Source: Brachyhypopomus gauderio (lineage: Eukaryota > Chordata > Actinopteri > Gymnotiformes > Hypopomidae). Taken from it: 64,000 nucleotides of DNA. Location of the stretch: positions 7,927,146-7,991,145 of the forward strand of contig NC_135222.1 of assembly GCF_052324685.1 (NCBI RefSeq). The letters run 5' to 3'. The position numbers were made by a program, and so were the translations under genes. Of the stretch, positions 53,925-64,000 are shown piece by piece. Every line of letters starts with the position of its first letter. Within the stretch, counting starts at the first letter, position 1. The notes under the pieces were generated by a model. The model had not been told where the DNA came from, ran no database searches, and saw nothing but the letters and a program-made list of their open reading frames with translations.

Positions 53925-54330
53925 TTACCTTGTTCTCACCAAGAGTAGAAGCAGGTCTGGTTTCTAGCTCTCTGTCCACTCATGACACCATGTCTAAGGA
54001 CACGGATGGCTGGGACAGGCAGAAGCAGAGATGTCGTAGACAAAGGTCACACACAGGTGTAGCAGCAGAGTCAGAGAACAGAACAGGCAAGGCCTGGCAG
54101 AGATTATTAATCAGGTAACTAAAGGCTGAACCAGGAAAGACAGAACAGCTTGGAAATGTTGGTATAACCGAGTAAAACCACAATGAACACGACAAACAAG
54201 GGGATTAATAAACACAGGTAACCCCAGACAACAGGTGAGCTCAAGACAAGGGGGTTTGGGACTGATCAGAAGAGTCCGAGGGTGTCGTGACAGGTGAGGT
54301 GGGCGAGGCACACGTGACTGCAAGGTGTTT
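53925..54330. mobile_element. Possible retroelement-derived segment
   Basis: The A- and G-rich wording (aacacgacaaacaaggggat, taaacacaggtaaccccaga, caggtgagctcaagacaagg) resembles reversed parts of fish LTR-type repeats. No ends or coding frame were identified, so this is tentative. Confidence 0.25.
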
Positions 54331-54689
54331 CCTCATCAGCTTTGGAAAGCCAGAGATCAGGTCTAAGACCTGTACACACAAGAAATACAGGATTCCCTGC
54401 GAGATGCTACAGCCATTTTTGTTGTGTCACCAGACCTGCCATGATATCAAGTATAGTCATTTTGGTATTGGAGAAAATGAGTAATGAATATAGATTTTTT
54501 TTTTTACTTTTGAATGTGCAGAATATTTCTTTCTTCTCTGAGGTTCACCTGGGGAGTAACACTGCAGTTGGAGCCTACAATACAGTATCATCACTCCGAC
54601 ACGAAATGAAAACCTGGCGTTCATCACAAGACATTTACATTGACAATATCAACACCCAGAACTTTCATTCTAGTTCCCCTATACTTAGA

Positions 54690-54990
54690 CTGATTGTGTG
54701 ATTTGTTTGTAACTTGTGTATTCATCTGTATAATTTGTTTTTGTGTAATTTGTGTGTTAACGGGCCGCCCAATAGAGGATGGGTTCCCTTTTGAGTCTTG
54801 GTCCTCCCAAGGTTTCTTCCTATTCCCCACCATCTAGGGAGTTTTTCCTTGCCACTGTCACCTTTAGCTTGCTTATTAGGGATTCGGACCCATAGTATTG
54901 TTAACCTTGTAAATCCTGTAAAGAGCTTTGTGACAACATGTGTTGTGAAAAGCACTATACAAATATATTTGATTTGATTTGATTTGAATA
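54690..54990 (+). mobile_element. 3' end of a widespread fish retroposon
   Basis: The order ggtcctcccaaggtttcttc, agggagtttttccttgccac, aaagagctttgtgacaacat, gtgaaaagcactatacaaat and a (TTTGA)n tail is a well-known fish repeat 3' end. The pentamer tail and AT-rich end suggest retroposition. The exact family is not given. Confidence 0.7.
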
Positions 54991-55751
54991 TTCTTCTGTT
55001 CAGTTTCGATGCCCAATTAAAAGGTGCTATCCAATTGGTGGCATGGCATTAGTTTCTGACCAACTGTGTGTGTTTGGAGAATTTTAGTAAAGTGAGCAGC
55101 AGAGTGTTGTGAGAAACATAGGTGAGATTGACTCAGGACTGAGACCTTAAATAATCAAGTCTGAGTCATTATTGAGACCAGAAGCCATTGTATACATTGA
55201 AAAACCTTTCCAATTAAGAAATAAATTGTTAATCACACAACATGACCAACATAAACTGACATTATATCTTGTCACTCCAAGCAGGCCGTGGTGTGTCTTC
55301 AAGGAGAGATGTCTACCTGGGCAGTCCACCATACAGGCCATTTATTTCTCATTTGTTTCTCTGCAAGGTTCTTCTGACCTCGTTGTTTAGACCTGCACCA
55401 TTATGAGACCTTATATTGTCAAGCATTCATTTCCCAGTTATGTACAATAATGTCAGTGAGTCGTGGGTTGGCTCTGGTGATGATGTAGAAGCAGAAGGAA
55501 CACTTGTGGAAGGAGAGAGGATGTTAAAGCTGAAACGTAAATGTCATGCCAAAAGGTCTGTGGTCTTAGGCAAATGTGATAATACAGTCTTCTATTTTTA
55601 ATGCATTCACAAAAATCCCCAAAACTAAAAGCTTTGTCACTGTGAGTATTGTGGGTAGACAGAGGAAAGAAAATAGCTGAATGCAATTTCATATGAGCAC
55701 CAGAACTTGAAAGTGTCTGAAATCTTTCCATATGCACATAACTGACCACAC

Positions 55752-55864
<113 letters not shown>

Positions 55865-56504
55865 AGAAACAGAAGTGTAGAACAGTGGGTCCATTTGAAT
55901 TTGAGTCGTGCAGTCAGAGGGGAAAACATCACTCAGAGTGTAGAATGGAGCTGAGCGTGGTGAGGAGTCACTGTGTGACAGTGCAGTACCAGCAGTGTGA
56001 GAGGGGGCAAACACTGAAACACCCTTCCACCCAAACACACTGTGGTATGTCAGTTGGTCAGTTGACAGGTCCTCTCTTCCATGCCAATGAAAAGACAGGA
56101 CGATCCTGACTGAGGCCTGTGGACGGGGGCGATGGCCGAGGGAAATTCTGTAGAGGAAAAGTAGTGAACAGTGCCTGAGGAGAAGGGTTGTTCCTGAGAA
56201 GCGATTAGCATGTTTTACCAGTAGTTTCCATGGAAATTCTCAGGGCTGCCATTTAAACTAGGTTTCTGTCAAGTAGTCTAGATAGAGTCTTTATCTGAAT
56301 AACTGACTGTGTTATGAATAAACAACAGATTTTTTTTAATAGTCACTGCAGTCGTGTGTTGATGGAAGAAAGACAACTTTGGCCTTCAGTACTCCCACAT
56401 TTCGCAGAAGGCTGGGGGAGTATTAAGCCTTTAACCTTCAGTCTGGATTCCTAATGTTGTTGCAGTTTGCAGAGACTCTCACCGAAGCATATTTGGGATA
56501 TGTT

Positions 56505-56866
56505 GTGAGGTTGTGAGGTTGTACGGTGGTGCAGTTGTGAGGTTGTGAGGTTGTACGGTGGTGCAGTTGTGAGGTTGTGAGGTTGTACGGTGGTGCAGTT
56601 GTGAGGTTGTGAGGTTGTACGGTTGTGCAGTTGTGAGGTTGTGAGGTTGTACGGTATTGCAGTTGTGAGGTTGTGAGGTTGTACGGTGGTGCAGTTGTGA
56701 GGTTGTGAGGTTGTACGGTGGTGCAGTTGTACGGTGGTGCAGTTGTGAGGTTGTGAGGTTGTACGGTGGTGCAGTTGTGAGGTTGTGAGGTTGTACGGTG
56801 GTGCAGTTGTGAGGTTGTGAGGTTGTACGGTGGTGCAGTTGTGAGGTTGTGAGGTTGTGAGGTTGG
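56505..56866. repeat. 32-bp higher-order repeat of four 8-mers, about 11 copies
   Basis: The unit is ttgtgagg-ttgtgagg-ttgtacgg-tggtgcag, four related 8-mers. This 32-bp block is repeated about 11 times with a few 16- or 24-bp deletion variants. The array was built from an 8-bp ancestor in two steps. The minus-strand peptide of repeated TTSQPHNC is an artefact. Confidence 0.95.
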
Positions 56867-56869
56867 CTG

Positions 56870-59395
56870 GTGTCCTGCTGGGTCAGGATGTTTTTACCTC
56901 CTACCACTGTCACATGCTTCTTTCTCCTTATCTCTCCCTCTATACTCACTCCCACTTAAATACTAGAGAAATGATTGCCAGTTACTAATAAATTGTAAAT
57001 AATAAATCCTTCATTTCCTGTAGTAACATGTTATATAAACCCTTATTTAATCTTTTCTTCCTCTCTCCTTCATTGGCTGAGAGCAGAGGGCTTTTAGCTC
57101 CTTTCTGAAGGCTATATCTATTCTTCTCATGCTTAAAGCCCAGATTGTGCCAATGGCCTCTGTCCTGCCTTGTGGAGATCTTCTCCAGATGTTGGGTCTC
57201 GGTGCTCCAAGCTGAAGCAGCTGGGAGCTGTTAGACGTGTGTCTTCAGCCAAACCACCTCCCCCTTCCTCTGAAAACCACTCCCTCACCACCCGGGCCTC
57301 GTTTTCACAGCGCCAACAGCCCTCCTCTTGGAACCTCCGTGGAGTTGTAAGTGGGAGCATATGCCTGTATCTCTGCAGGGTTTTGGTCCAGACCATGCAC
57401 ATGAAAGGATATCTAAACTCTTTTGCCGTCACCATGATGTTAGCATTTGATATTTAACACAATGTCAAAACAAAACACGGAGATCCCAAAGTAAAGAAGT
57501 GTTAAACTCTGTCACGGTTGTAAACACTTTTTTTTTGTTGTTGTTGGTTTTTATGGTGTTGCTGTTGCTACGTAGGAATTCAGAGCCAAATAATTAAGGA
57601 TAATTTAACTTACTAAGACCTTATCTGAACAAATCTGTGTGTCAGCAAATTACTATGCATCAAGACTGTGTTAGAATAAGATGAACATTTTTATAGTGAA
57701 GAAAGTGGACACACAGGACAGCAGTGTTCATTTGAGGGACTTCACAGGAAGGCAGGTCAGTGTTCATTTGAGGGACTTCACAGGAAGGCTGGTCAGTGTT
57801 CATTTCTCATGTGTAGTTACATTTGACTCAGCACTGGCCTATGGTGTAAGAGGGAAAGAGAGTTTCCAACTCTGCTGACTATAGAGCACTAAAAGTACTG
57901 GATGGACAGACCCATTTCATGGAAACTATGGTTCTGTACTGAATTGACAGGTCAGAGTTAACAGAAATAAGACTCATCTAGACCCTGCTGCTGTCACACC
58001 AACAATAAGGGGATGTTAGCTAGCTTTCCTGTCATAAATGTCAATACAGCTATATTTAACACATACTGCGGTATGCTCTGTAGGTGTATTACAAGAGGTA
58101 AAGCTTCATGACTAAAGATATTCTTCAGACTACTCTGATTACTGTGGTCATGAAAGACCTGCAAGCTTGCTAAAATCACCATGGCGTTAAACCGAGGAAT
58201 TGATTCTTCATGGACATTGTGGATCTCTCCAGAAATACCCAGACCTTTCCTGAAGAACATGACTGAAGCAGATCTTTAATGTAAGCACAGATGTAAATTC
58301 TACAGTACAAACCACAAACCAGTGTTATAAACACTCATCTGTTTAGCAAAATGTCTGCTTATATTTGATCATCCAAAGATTATATGTTTCAGAGACTAAA
58401 TATTTACACTTTATTTATGTGAATTAACAATTGTTCTCATAAGAGCAGAGGTCTTTATTTTTTCAGAAGTCAATTTTGTTAATTCCAGAGTGGTGGGGAG
58501 TTTGTGGGAAGCACTAAGTAGAGTGTTTCAAGGTTTCATTCACAATCCATGAACACAACTAGAGCTTGGGGCTTACACTGTAGTAAAGTCATGCTAGCCA
58601 AAGGCTAGACTCAAGCTGTGAACACTTGTTCTCACTCTCACGTCACTCTTCTGTTAAAGAAGCAACGTTTGATGGAGAACCACAAAAAGATTCATGCTAT
58701 AGCACCAGTAATTTTCCACTAGTATAAAATAGCATATTCATTGAATTTATACACAAATGGCCATATTGATTAGACAATAAGGTCTACACTCAACATGATT
58801 TCTGTGTTGTATTTTTACAATACCCCTGTGCATATGCGGATGTTGCTTAGGTGTTTAACAGTCGTACTGACTTCTGGCTTGTTCAGTGTTGTTCCCTGTT
58901 GCTGTTTTGCTTATTCACGTGCAACAGGGTGTGTGTGTGGTGTCCCAGATCAGCCAAACTGTGATACACAAACTCATTTCATGTCCAAAATTGCAGTTTC
59001 CTGCTTCCTGAACTCGAGCGAAGATGCAAAGCCAAAATGGCATTTTTCCATTTTTCGAGGGCTTTAAAGTCCTATCGAGTGCTTTAAAGTACCCTGCCTT
59101 ACAATGTTTTCATTCAGTGTTTACTAAAATAAACTACTAAGAATCAGTAGGAAAGATAAAATAGTAAAGTAAATAAATAAATATTGCACACCTTATTTCT
59201 TCTTGTTACTAAGCAGTTTTTGTTGGATGTCATTACTTGACTGCTGGTCATTTTCAAATAAAATGCATTTCTTGAAGTACTGATTATGACTATGATACGC
59301 AATGAAAATATTGTTATCCCAAAATGTATCATGAAAACAATAATCATACATATCCAATCACCAATCAATGTCCAAATCAGCATAGAAGGGTCCAC
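56870..59395. other. Intergenic DNA, no gene recognised
   Basis: No convincing exon, RNA gene or complete mobile element was found between the 8-mer array and the telomere-like tract. A 42-bp near-direct duplication (gttcatttgagggacttcac..aggaaggc) occurs two to three times at about 57727-57800. Confidence 0.5.
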
Positions 59396-59399
59396 AGCT

Positions 59400-59515
59400 G
59401 GGGTGAACCCTAACCCTAACCCACCCTAACTCTAACCCTTACCCACCCTAACCCTAACCCACCTTAACTCTAACCCTTACCCACCCTAACCCTAACCCAC
59501 CTTAACTCTAACACG
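59400..59515. repeat. Degenerate interstitial telomere-like repeat
   Basis: CCCTAA and variants (CCTTAA, CTCTAA, CCCTTA) are arranged as a higher-order unit of about 40 bp, roughly accctaaccctaacccacct then taactctaacccttacccac, repeated about 2.5 times. CCCTAA is the complement of the vertebrate telomere repeat TTAGGG. Confidence 0.85.
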
Positions 59516-59902
59516 GTGAGCCTCATCAGTAATGATGATGAGGATTTTTCATCCATATGTGATTTTTGTAACTTAAGTGAAATATTTGACAGAACTTGTG
59601 ATCACCTGTTTCATAGGTTGGAGCAAGCACACCATTCGTGAGTAACACCAAACGCACCTTACTCATAAACTCTGTGAGTTCCAGTTACAAACACAACCCC
59701 ATCCTACCCATAAAACCCATTACGTAAAACACTAGATACTATACATGTAGGGCATCCGCATTTCAGCAGGACTCCAAAGGACAAATCACCTTGCTTTGTA
59801 AACGTTTGATCAATATACACTAAGAGTCATAGGTTTCTAAATCTGTTCTGTGGTTTTAAAATTGTGCTACATCAGACACAGTAATACTGGGGTGAAGCAT
59901 TC

Positions 59903-59908
59903 TTTATT
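59903..59908 (-). promoter_or_regulatory. col6a1: Likely col6a1 poly(A) signal
   Basis: AATAAA on the minus strand (TTCAATAAAGAATGC), about 670 nt beyond the col6a1 stop codon, with no closer canonical AATAAA noticed. It predicts a 3' end near 59885. Confidence 0.6.
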
Positions 59909-60578
59909 GAAAATACTTCAACTGGTTTCAAATACAGTTATGACACATATAAATTTTTACACAGTCCAAGTGGTAAAAAATATTTTGGATAAAAACACAA
60001 ACATAATTTGAAACAACAGCTTTCGTATTTAAGTGAACAGAGGAGCCTGAGTGTATACCATTAGCACCAAATTAATGTTCAAGTGACATATTGTGGAGTC
60101 TGAAACTGGGATGAAGGAGAAAATTCAAGATGGTTTTATCCAGTCTTCAGAAAGACAATGTGAACATGGACACGACTTTTAAAAGGCTCTTCACCAGCAA
60201 ACATAAATCTTATCAGTACATAAACCTATGGACAAATTCTTCAACAAAAGCTCAGTTTTAGGTTTTCAAATGGTCATAATGTCTGAAGGATTCAATACAA
60301 ACTAAGGGGTCAACCAAATGCACTTTGAAATATGGTCTGATTGTGAGAATACATTCATTAATCTTTTTACCTTCCTAAGACATCCATACTTGATAGATCC
60401 ACTGTCTGTCTCAAAGATAATTCTGAACTATAACCCTAAGTTATGCAAATTGAGATATGAAAAAAAAAGCCTGTGTTCTAGTGCCCCGCCCACTCTGAAC
60501 TTCTCAATGTGCCACTCCCTTTAGTCCCTCCCACTTCCTGGTTGGCTCTTTCTTAGCCCCTATGACATGCCCCGTCAC

Positions 60579-63500
60579 TCAGACCAGTGAAATCTTTCGG
60601 GACACAGTTTGGTAAAAGACACCCCTGAGCATGGTGCGGTAGTCAGAGGCCTTGAAGAGATGGCGGGAGGCGTAGGTGTTGTCGTACAGCCGTCCTCGAC
60701 TCACCAGTGTGCGCAGGTTGGCTTCGTTCACCTGAGTCCCGACTGCCAGGACGTAAAGCTCGATGCCACCGGTTTGCATCTGCTCCACGGCCTTCTCTAT
60801 CTGCTGAGTGTTAATGCCCTGTGAGCGGCCATCCGAAAACAGCAACAGTTTCTTCTTCCTGGTCCTGCCGCCCCGGAAGCGGTCGCTGGCGAATTTGAGT
60901 GCTTCCGTCACCTGCGTTCCCGCGTTCTGAAACTGCGCCGCCTGGATCTGGGCAGCTACCTCAGTGGCGTTGGTAGAGAAGTCGGTTTCCAGCTTGGCTG
61001 TGTTGCTGTACTGGCCGACGGCAACACGGACCTGTGCGTTCCCTTTCCTCTCTGCGGACAGGAAGCGATTGGCCAGCCTCTCCGTGAAGTCTTGCGTGAG
61101 CTTGAAGTTCTTTGCACCCACGCTAGCTGAGCTGTCCATCATAATGAGGACATCTGTGGGTTCACTGAAGGAAACTGGAACAGACATGTTTTTCTTTACA
61201 AAGTTTGAAGTTCATTTATTTTTCAACATTGTAAAGACATCCTTTACAGCTTTCTCAAGTGTGTCCATGCATTAAACTGGGGTTAGAATTTTTACTAGAA
61301 CTCTGTCAGTTCTCTCAAAAATAGTTTTCAAATTTCTAAATTTTGAACACAAAAGGGTGTCTGGAAGCTCAAATAGTTCTGTGGAAAATGTTTAGAAAGA
61401 TGTTTGTGTATTAGCAAGTTAAAGGACTGCTGAAATATCCAGAGAAAAGTTAGTGCAGAACATCATGAGATAATGGGAAACACTTACTTGGGCATGTGTA
61501 AGTGGGACACTTCTTGTCTGTGAAGAAAACAAGCAAGCACACAGAAACGCACCTTCAAAGTCAGTTTTAAGCCTTATCAGAATAATTTGCTGTCCAAAGC
61601 CATGTCTAAGACCATCTGCTCCCTACAGATTAACTCTTGGCCATGATGACTTCCTTACCCTCACACATTCGTTCGGTCAGGTTCTGCAGGAAGCTGTCAT
61701 CCAGCAGTATGCCGAAGTTGTCAAGGACAAAGGAGAATCCCTGCCTGGGGTCGTCCATACACACCACCTCATCCAGCTGCTCCGACTTGGGCTGCCGGCC
61801 TGCGTAGTCTACAACACCTACACCGCCCACCTGCCACAGACACGCCATACACCAACATTTTCATTTCTAAGATTAAAATGTATTGTATAAAAACTAAACC
61901 CATGTGATATATTACTCTCATATACATAAGTCATGATAGAACCATCTGGCGCAAGTCTACTACCAATAATCTATTACTTCATAATTAATCTAAAAAAATA
62001 CTAATTTAATATAAGAACATATTACTGTAAACCTAAACATATATACACTACTTACAAAACGTTAGGGATATTTGGGGGTTGGATAAAATGACAGGATGAA
62101 TTAAAGTCAGGACTGCCCTACACTTTGTGACAAGCCCATACTACTTGAATGGCATCATTAATGCAGTCATTGTGCCTCTGCATGAACAACACAAGCGTAA
62201 TTTCATTTTCATGGCTCCAGCTCATGGAAGTTGCAGGACACGTTGTGGTCAAGCTGTAACTGATGCTCAAGAGAACATGACAAGTTATGGAGTTTCTGAC
62301 ATTTGTTGGGGTGAACACACCACTGTTGTTGGGTTTTGTTTAAATAAATAGCTTGGGATGAGGAGATCACCATTGCTTGCTTCTACTTAAATGCCTTACT
62401 TTCATGATATAATATCACTTTTACCTTTTCCATTAATTTCACCATTCATTTCATATACCTTGTAACTTTTTGTGAGTAGTGCATGTATTTGTTTGAGAAA
62501 TACGTGCATATTTTTGGAACATAATTTGCTTCGATTTTAAGCTATTAAAACTATTTTGATGCATTTCATTCCAGTGGTAGCAGATGTATGTACCTAATTC
62601 AATGATTCAAGGAGGTTTATTTGTCCATAGATAAATAAATCAATAGAAATACATAGTTTGTTGTCCTATTCTAATGACTACAGCAGGTGTTGACCATGTA
62701 CTAGGGTATGTGCATTTTCAGCGTAGCTGCTAGTATTTTAAGTCTAAAACAAGACATCTGCTGAAAAGCTGTTTGCAACAACATCAAAAGGGCTTTGTGT
62801 AGCGGCTAACGGGTGAGTTATTCTGCCCGAGTGCTCCGGTCCCGTGAAGAGTGCTTCAGTTCTTAGCCAATTTTTGGATAATACTGTATAAGGCGTGTGT
62901 ATCTGTGTGTGTGGAGAGGATACACAAATGCTGGTAGACAGTTTCTGAAGAAACAGGATGTTTCATGAGAAGATTCGTCAGCTGTCCAAGCAAAGCAGCT
63001 GCACGTCTGAAGAAGGTTCTGCGTGCTCTACCGCACCAATGACTGCACCAAAGTTTCTTTTCCATAAATATTTACACACTTATACATATGTTGACAGTAT
63101 GTGGAAATAATGCTATTGTTGCCAACATGTCTGATACGAATGTCGTTCCCTCTTGTACCTTGAGCCCTTTACCACACAGCACGTTCAGAGGAATCTTGTC
63201 TCTTCTGGTGTCTGAACGGCCGTCGGTCAGGACGATCACCACGCTCTTCTCCTTCACAAGTCGGTTGATCATGTTATTCAGGGAATACTGCAACGCTTCT
63301 CCCGTGTACGTGGCCTCGGCAATCCAGCGCAGTTCTTTCACAGCCCTGACAGGGACAAGACGCACAGGCGTGAGCACAGACACACAGGTGAGCAGAGGGA
63401 GCAGGTGCGTGGGGTTCTGCGGTGGTGCAAATGCTCCTCGTACTGCTTCAGTTCCGTCAGGGTATGGATGTTGGGGTCACCGAGTCTCACGACCTCTTGA

Positions 63501-63981
63501 GCACTGGCCCCACTGTACTGGACGACGCCAACGCGGGATTCATTCGCACCAAACTGCAAAAATGAGAGAAGCATGTAGAGGGTCGTCACAGCATCAGAAG
63601 TGCCTGTTTATGACTGACGCTAACATGACGTGAGACCGGGACCTCATGGCGAAACACACGTACCTTCACTTGCTGATCCTTAATCAGCCTGTCGATGACC
63701 GTTACGATGAAGTCCTTAGCAATGGCGAAGTTAGAAGCGCCGATACTCTCAGAACTGTCCACGATAAACGCGATGTCCAAGGGTCCACACTTACACTCTA
63801 AACAAGCAGAAATGAGTAAAGCCACAATTCCCATCACAATCATTTCAATCTGCGGTGAGTTGGAGCACATGGGAATAAGCGATAACATGTACGAATCCAA
63901 ACCAAATACAGTTTGTTTGAAGACATTTCCTCTTCAACACACTTCAAAGCCAAAGAAGAAAAGGGCGCTCACCACAACAAG
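60579..63981 (-). CDS. col6a1: Collagen type VI alpha 1 chain, C-terminal part (partial)
   Basis: This is the 3' part of the alpha 1 chain of collagen VI. Minus-strand exons are 63981-63973, 63797-63664, 63553-63444, 63345-63159, 61830-61659, 61517-61488 and 61174-60579. They total 1238 nt in one frame and run off the right edge. Visible are the [10 protein letters not shown] linker, VWA C1 with [21 protein letters not shown] and [10 protein letters not shown], the [10 protein letters not shown] linker, and VWA C2 with DSSASVG MIDAS and [11 protein letters not shown], ending [13 protein letters not shown] plus four residues. The DKKCP..YTCP linker and VSRK end are those of alpha 1 and not alpha 2 or alpha 3. 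The gene lies upstream of col6a2 on the same strand, as in human. The collagen helix, the N1 domain and the start lie beyond the window. Confidence 0.95.
62044..62487. mobile_element. Short non-autonomous Tc1/mariner-type element (MITE) in a col6a1 intron
   Basis: The left end reads tacactacttacaaaacgtt, and the right end on the opposite strand reads tacatgcactactcacaaaa. These are imperfect inverted repeats starting at TA dinucleotides. Between them are stretches (gggatgaggagatcaccatt, catttcatataccttgtaac) of a family common in fish. The TA at both borders fits a TA target duplication. There is no transposase frame in its 440 bp. Confidence 0.75.
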
Positions 63982-64000
63982 CTGAAAGAGAAGAGAAAAC

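Noticed and set aside
56479-56955. 158-codon minus-strand frame rich in TTSQPHNC
   Set aside because: It is a translation of the 32-bp higher-order repeat.

Overview
The window is vertebrate nuclear DNA, most likely from a bony fish. The genes are split into many short exons with GT/AG borders, the intergenic DNA is full of CA/GT microsatellites and minisatellites, and the interspersed repeats (tRNA-derived SINEs, hAT and Tc1/mariner-type elements, LINE 3' ends, a solo LTR) are of types common in teleosts. An otophysan fish (characin, catfish or electric fish) is my guess from the SINE tails. That is inference and not proven here.

Four protein genes can be reconstructed exon by exon, all on the minus strand and head to tail. 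From high to low coordinates they are: the 3' end of col6a1 (63981-60579, running off the right edge), complete col6a2 (43993-31181, 998 codons plus an alternative last exon), a complete D-serine/D-threo-3-hydroxyaspartate dehydratase-like PLP enzyme (29062-26420, 373 codons), and complete hycc2/fam126b (23498-16216, 522 codons). In each complete gene the exon phases add up to one continuous frame. A fifth minus-strand gene may start at about 13.29 kb: a CpG-rich segment with one candidate first exon and a good donor, but no recognised product and no second exon in the window.

Layout: 1-7.65 kb has no recognised gene. 7.65-9.43 kb is a non-autonomous hAT element with perfect 8-bp target duplications. 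10.69-13.17 kb is a 2.5-kb minisatellite abutting the candidate exon. 13.2-13.8 kb is CpG-rich and promoter-like. 16.2-26.1 kb is hycc2 and its CpG-rich 5' region. 26.2-29.1 kb is the dehydratase gene. 30.2-47.1 kb is col6a2 with its 3'UTR and a likely non-coding first exon. 47.2-59.9 kb is the col6a2/col6a1 intergenic region, with four sizeable tandem arrays, an interrupted telomere-like tract and several transposon fragments. 59.9-64 kb is the 3' part of col6a1.

col6a1 and col6a2 encode two of the three chains of collagen VI and keep the neighbouring, same-strand arrangement known from human 21q22.3. hycc2 encodes a subunit of the plasma-membrane PI4KA-TTC7-hyccin lipid kinase complex. The dehydratase acts on D-amino acids. 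I see no functional pathway joining the four genes.

I found no wholly new system. The most interesting signals are splice-site related: minisatellite units that seem to copy an exon end plus its 5' splice site (35.3 kb and 13.2 kb), an array that multiplies a branch-point-like motif (22.1-22.9 kb), a UG tract fused to the 3' splice site of an in-frame exon (19.4 kb), a CA tract fused to a weak 5' splice site (17.7 kb), and a conserved alternative last exon of col6a2 matching the human C2a' tail.
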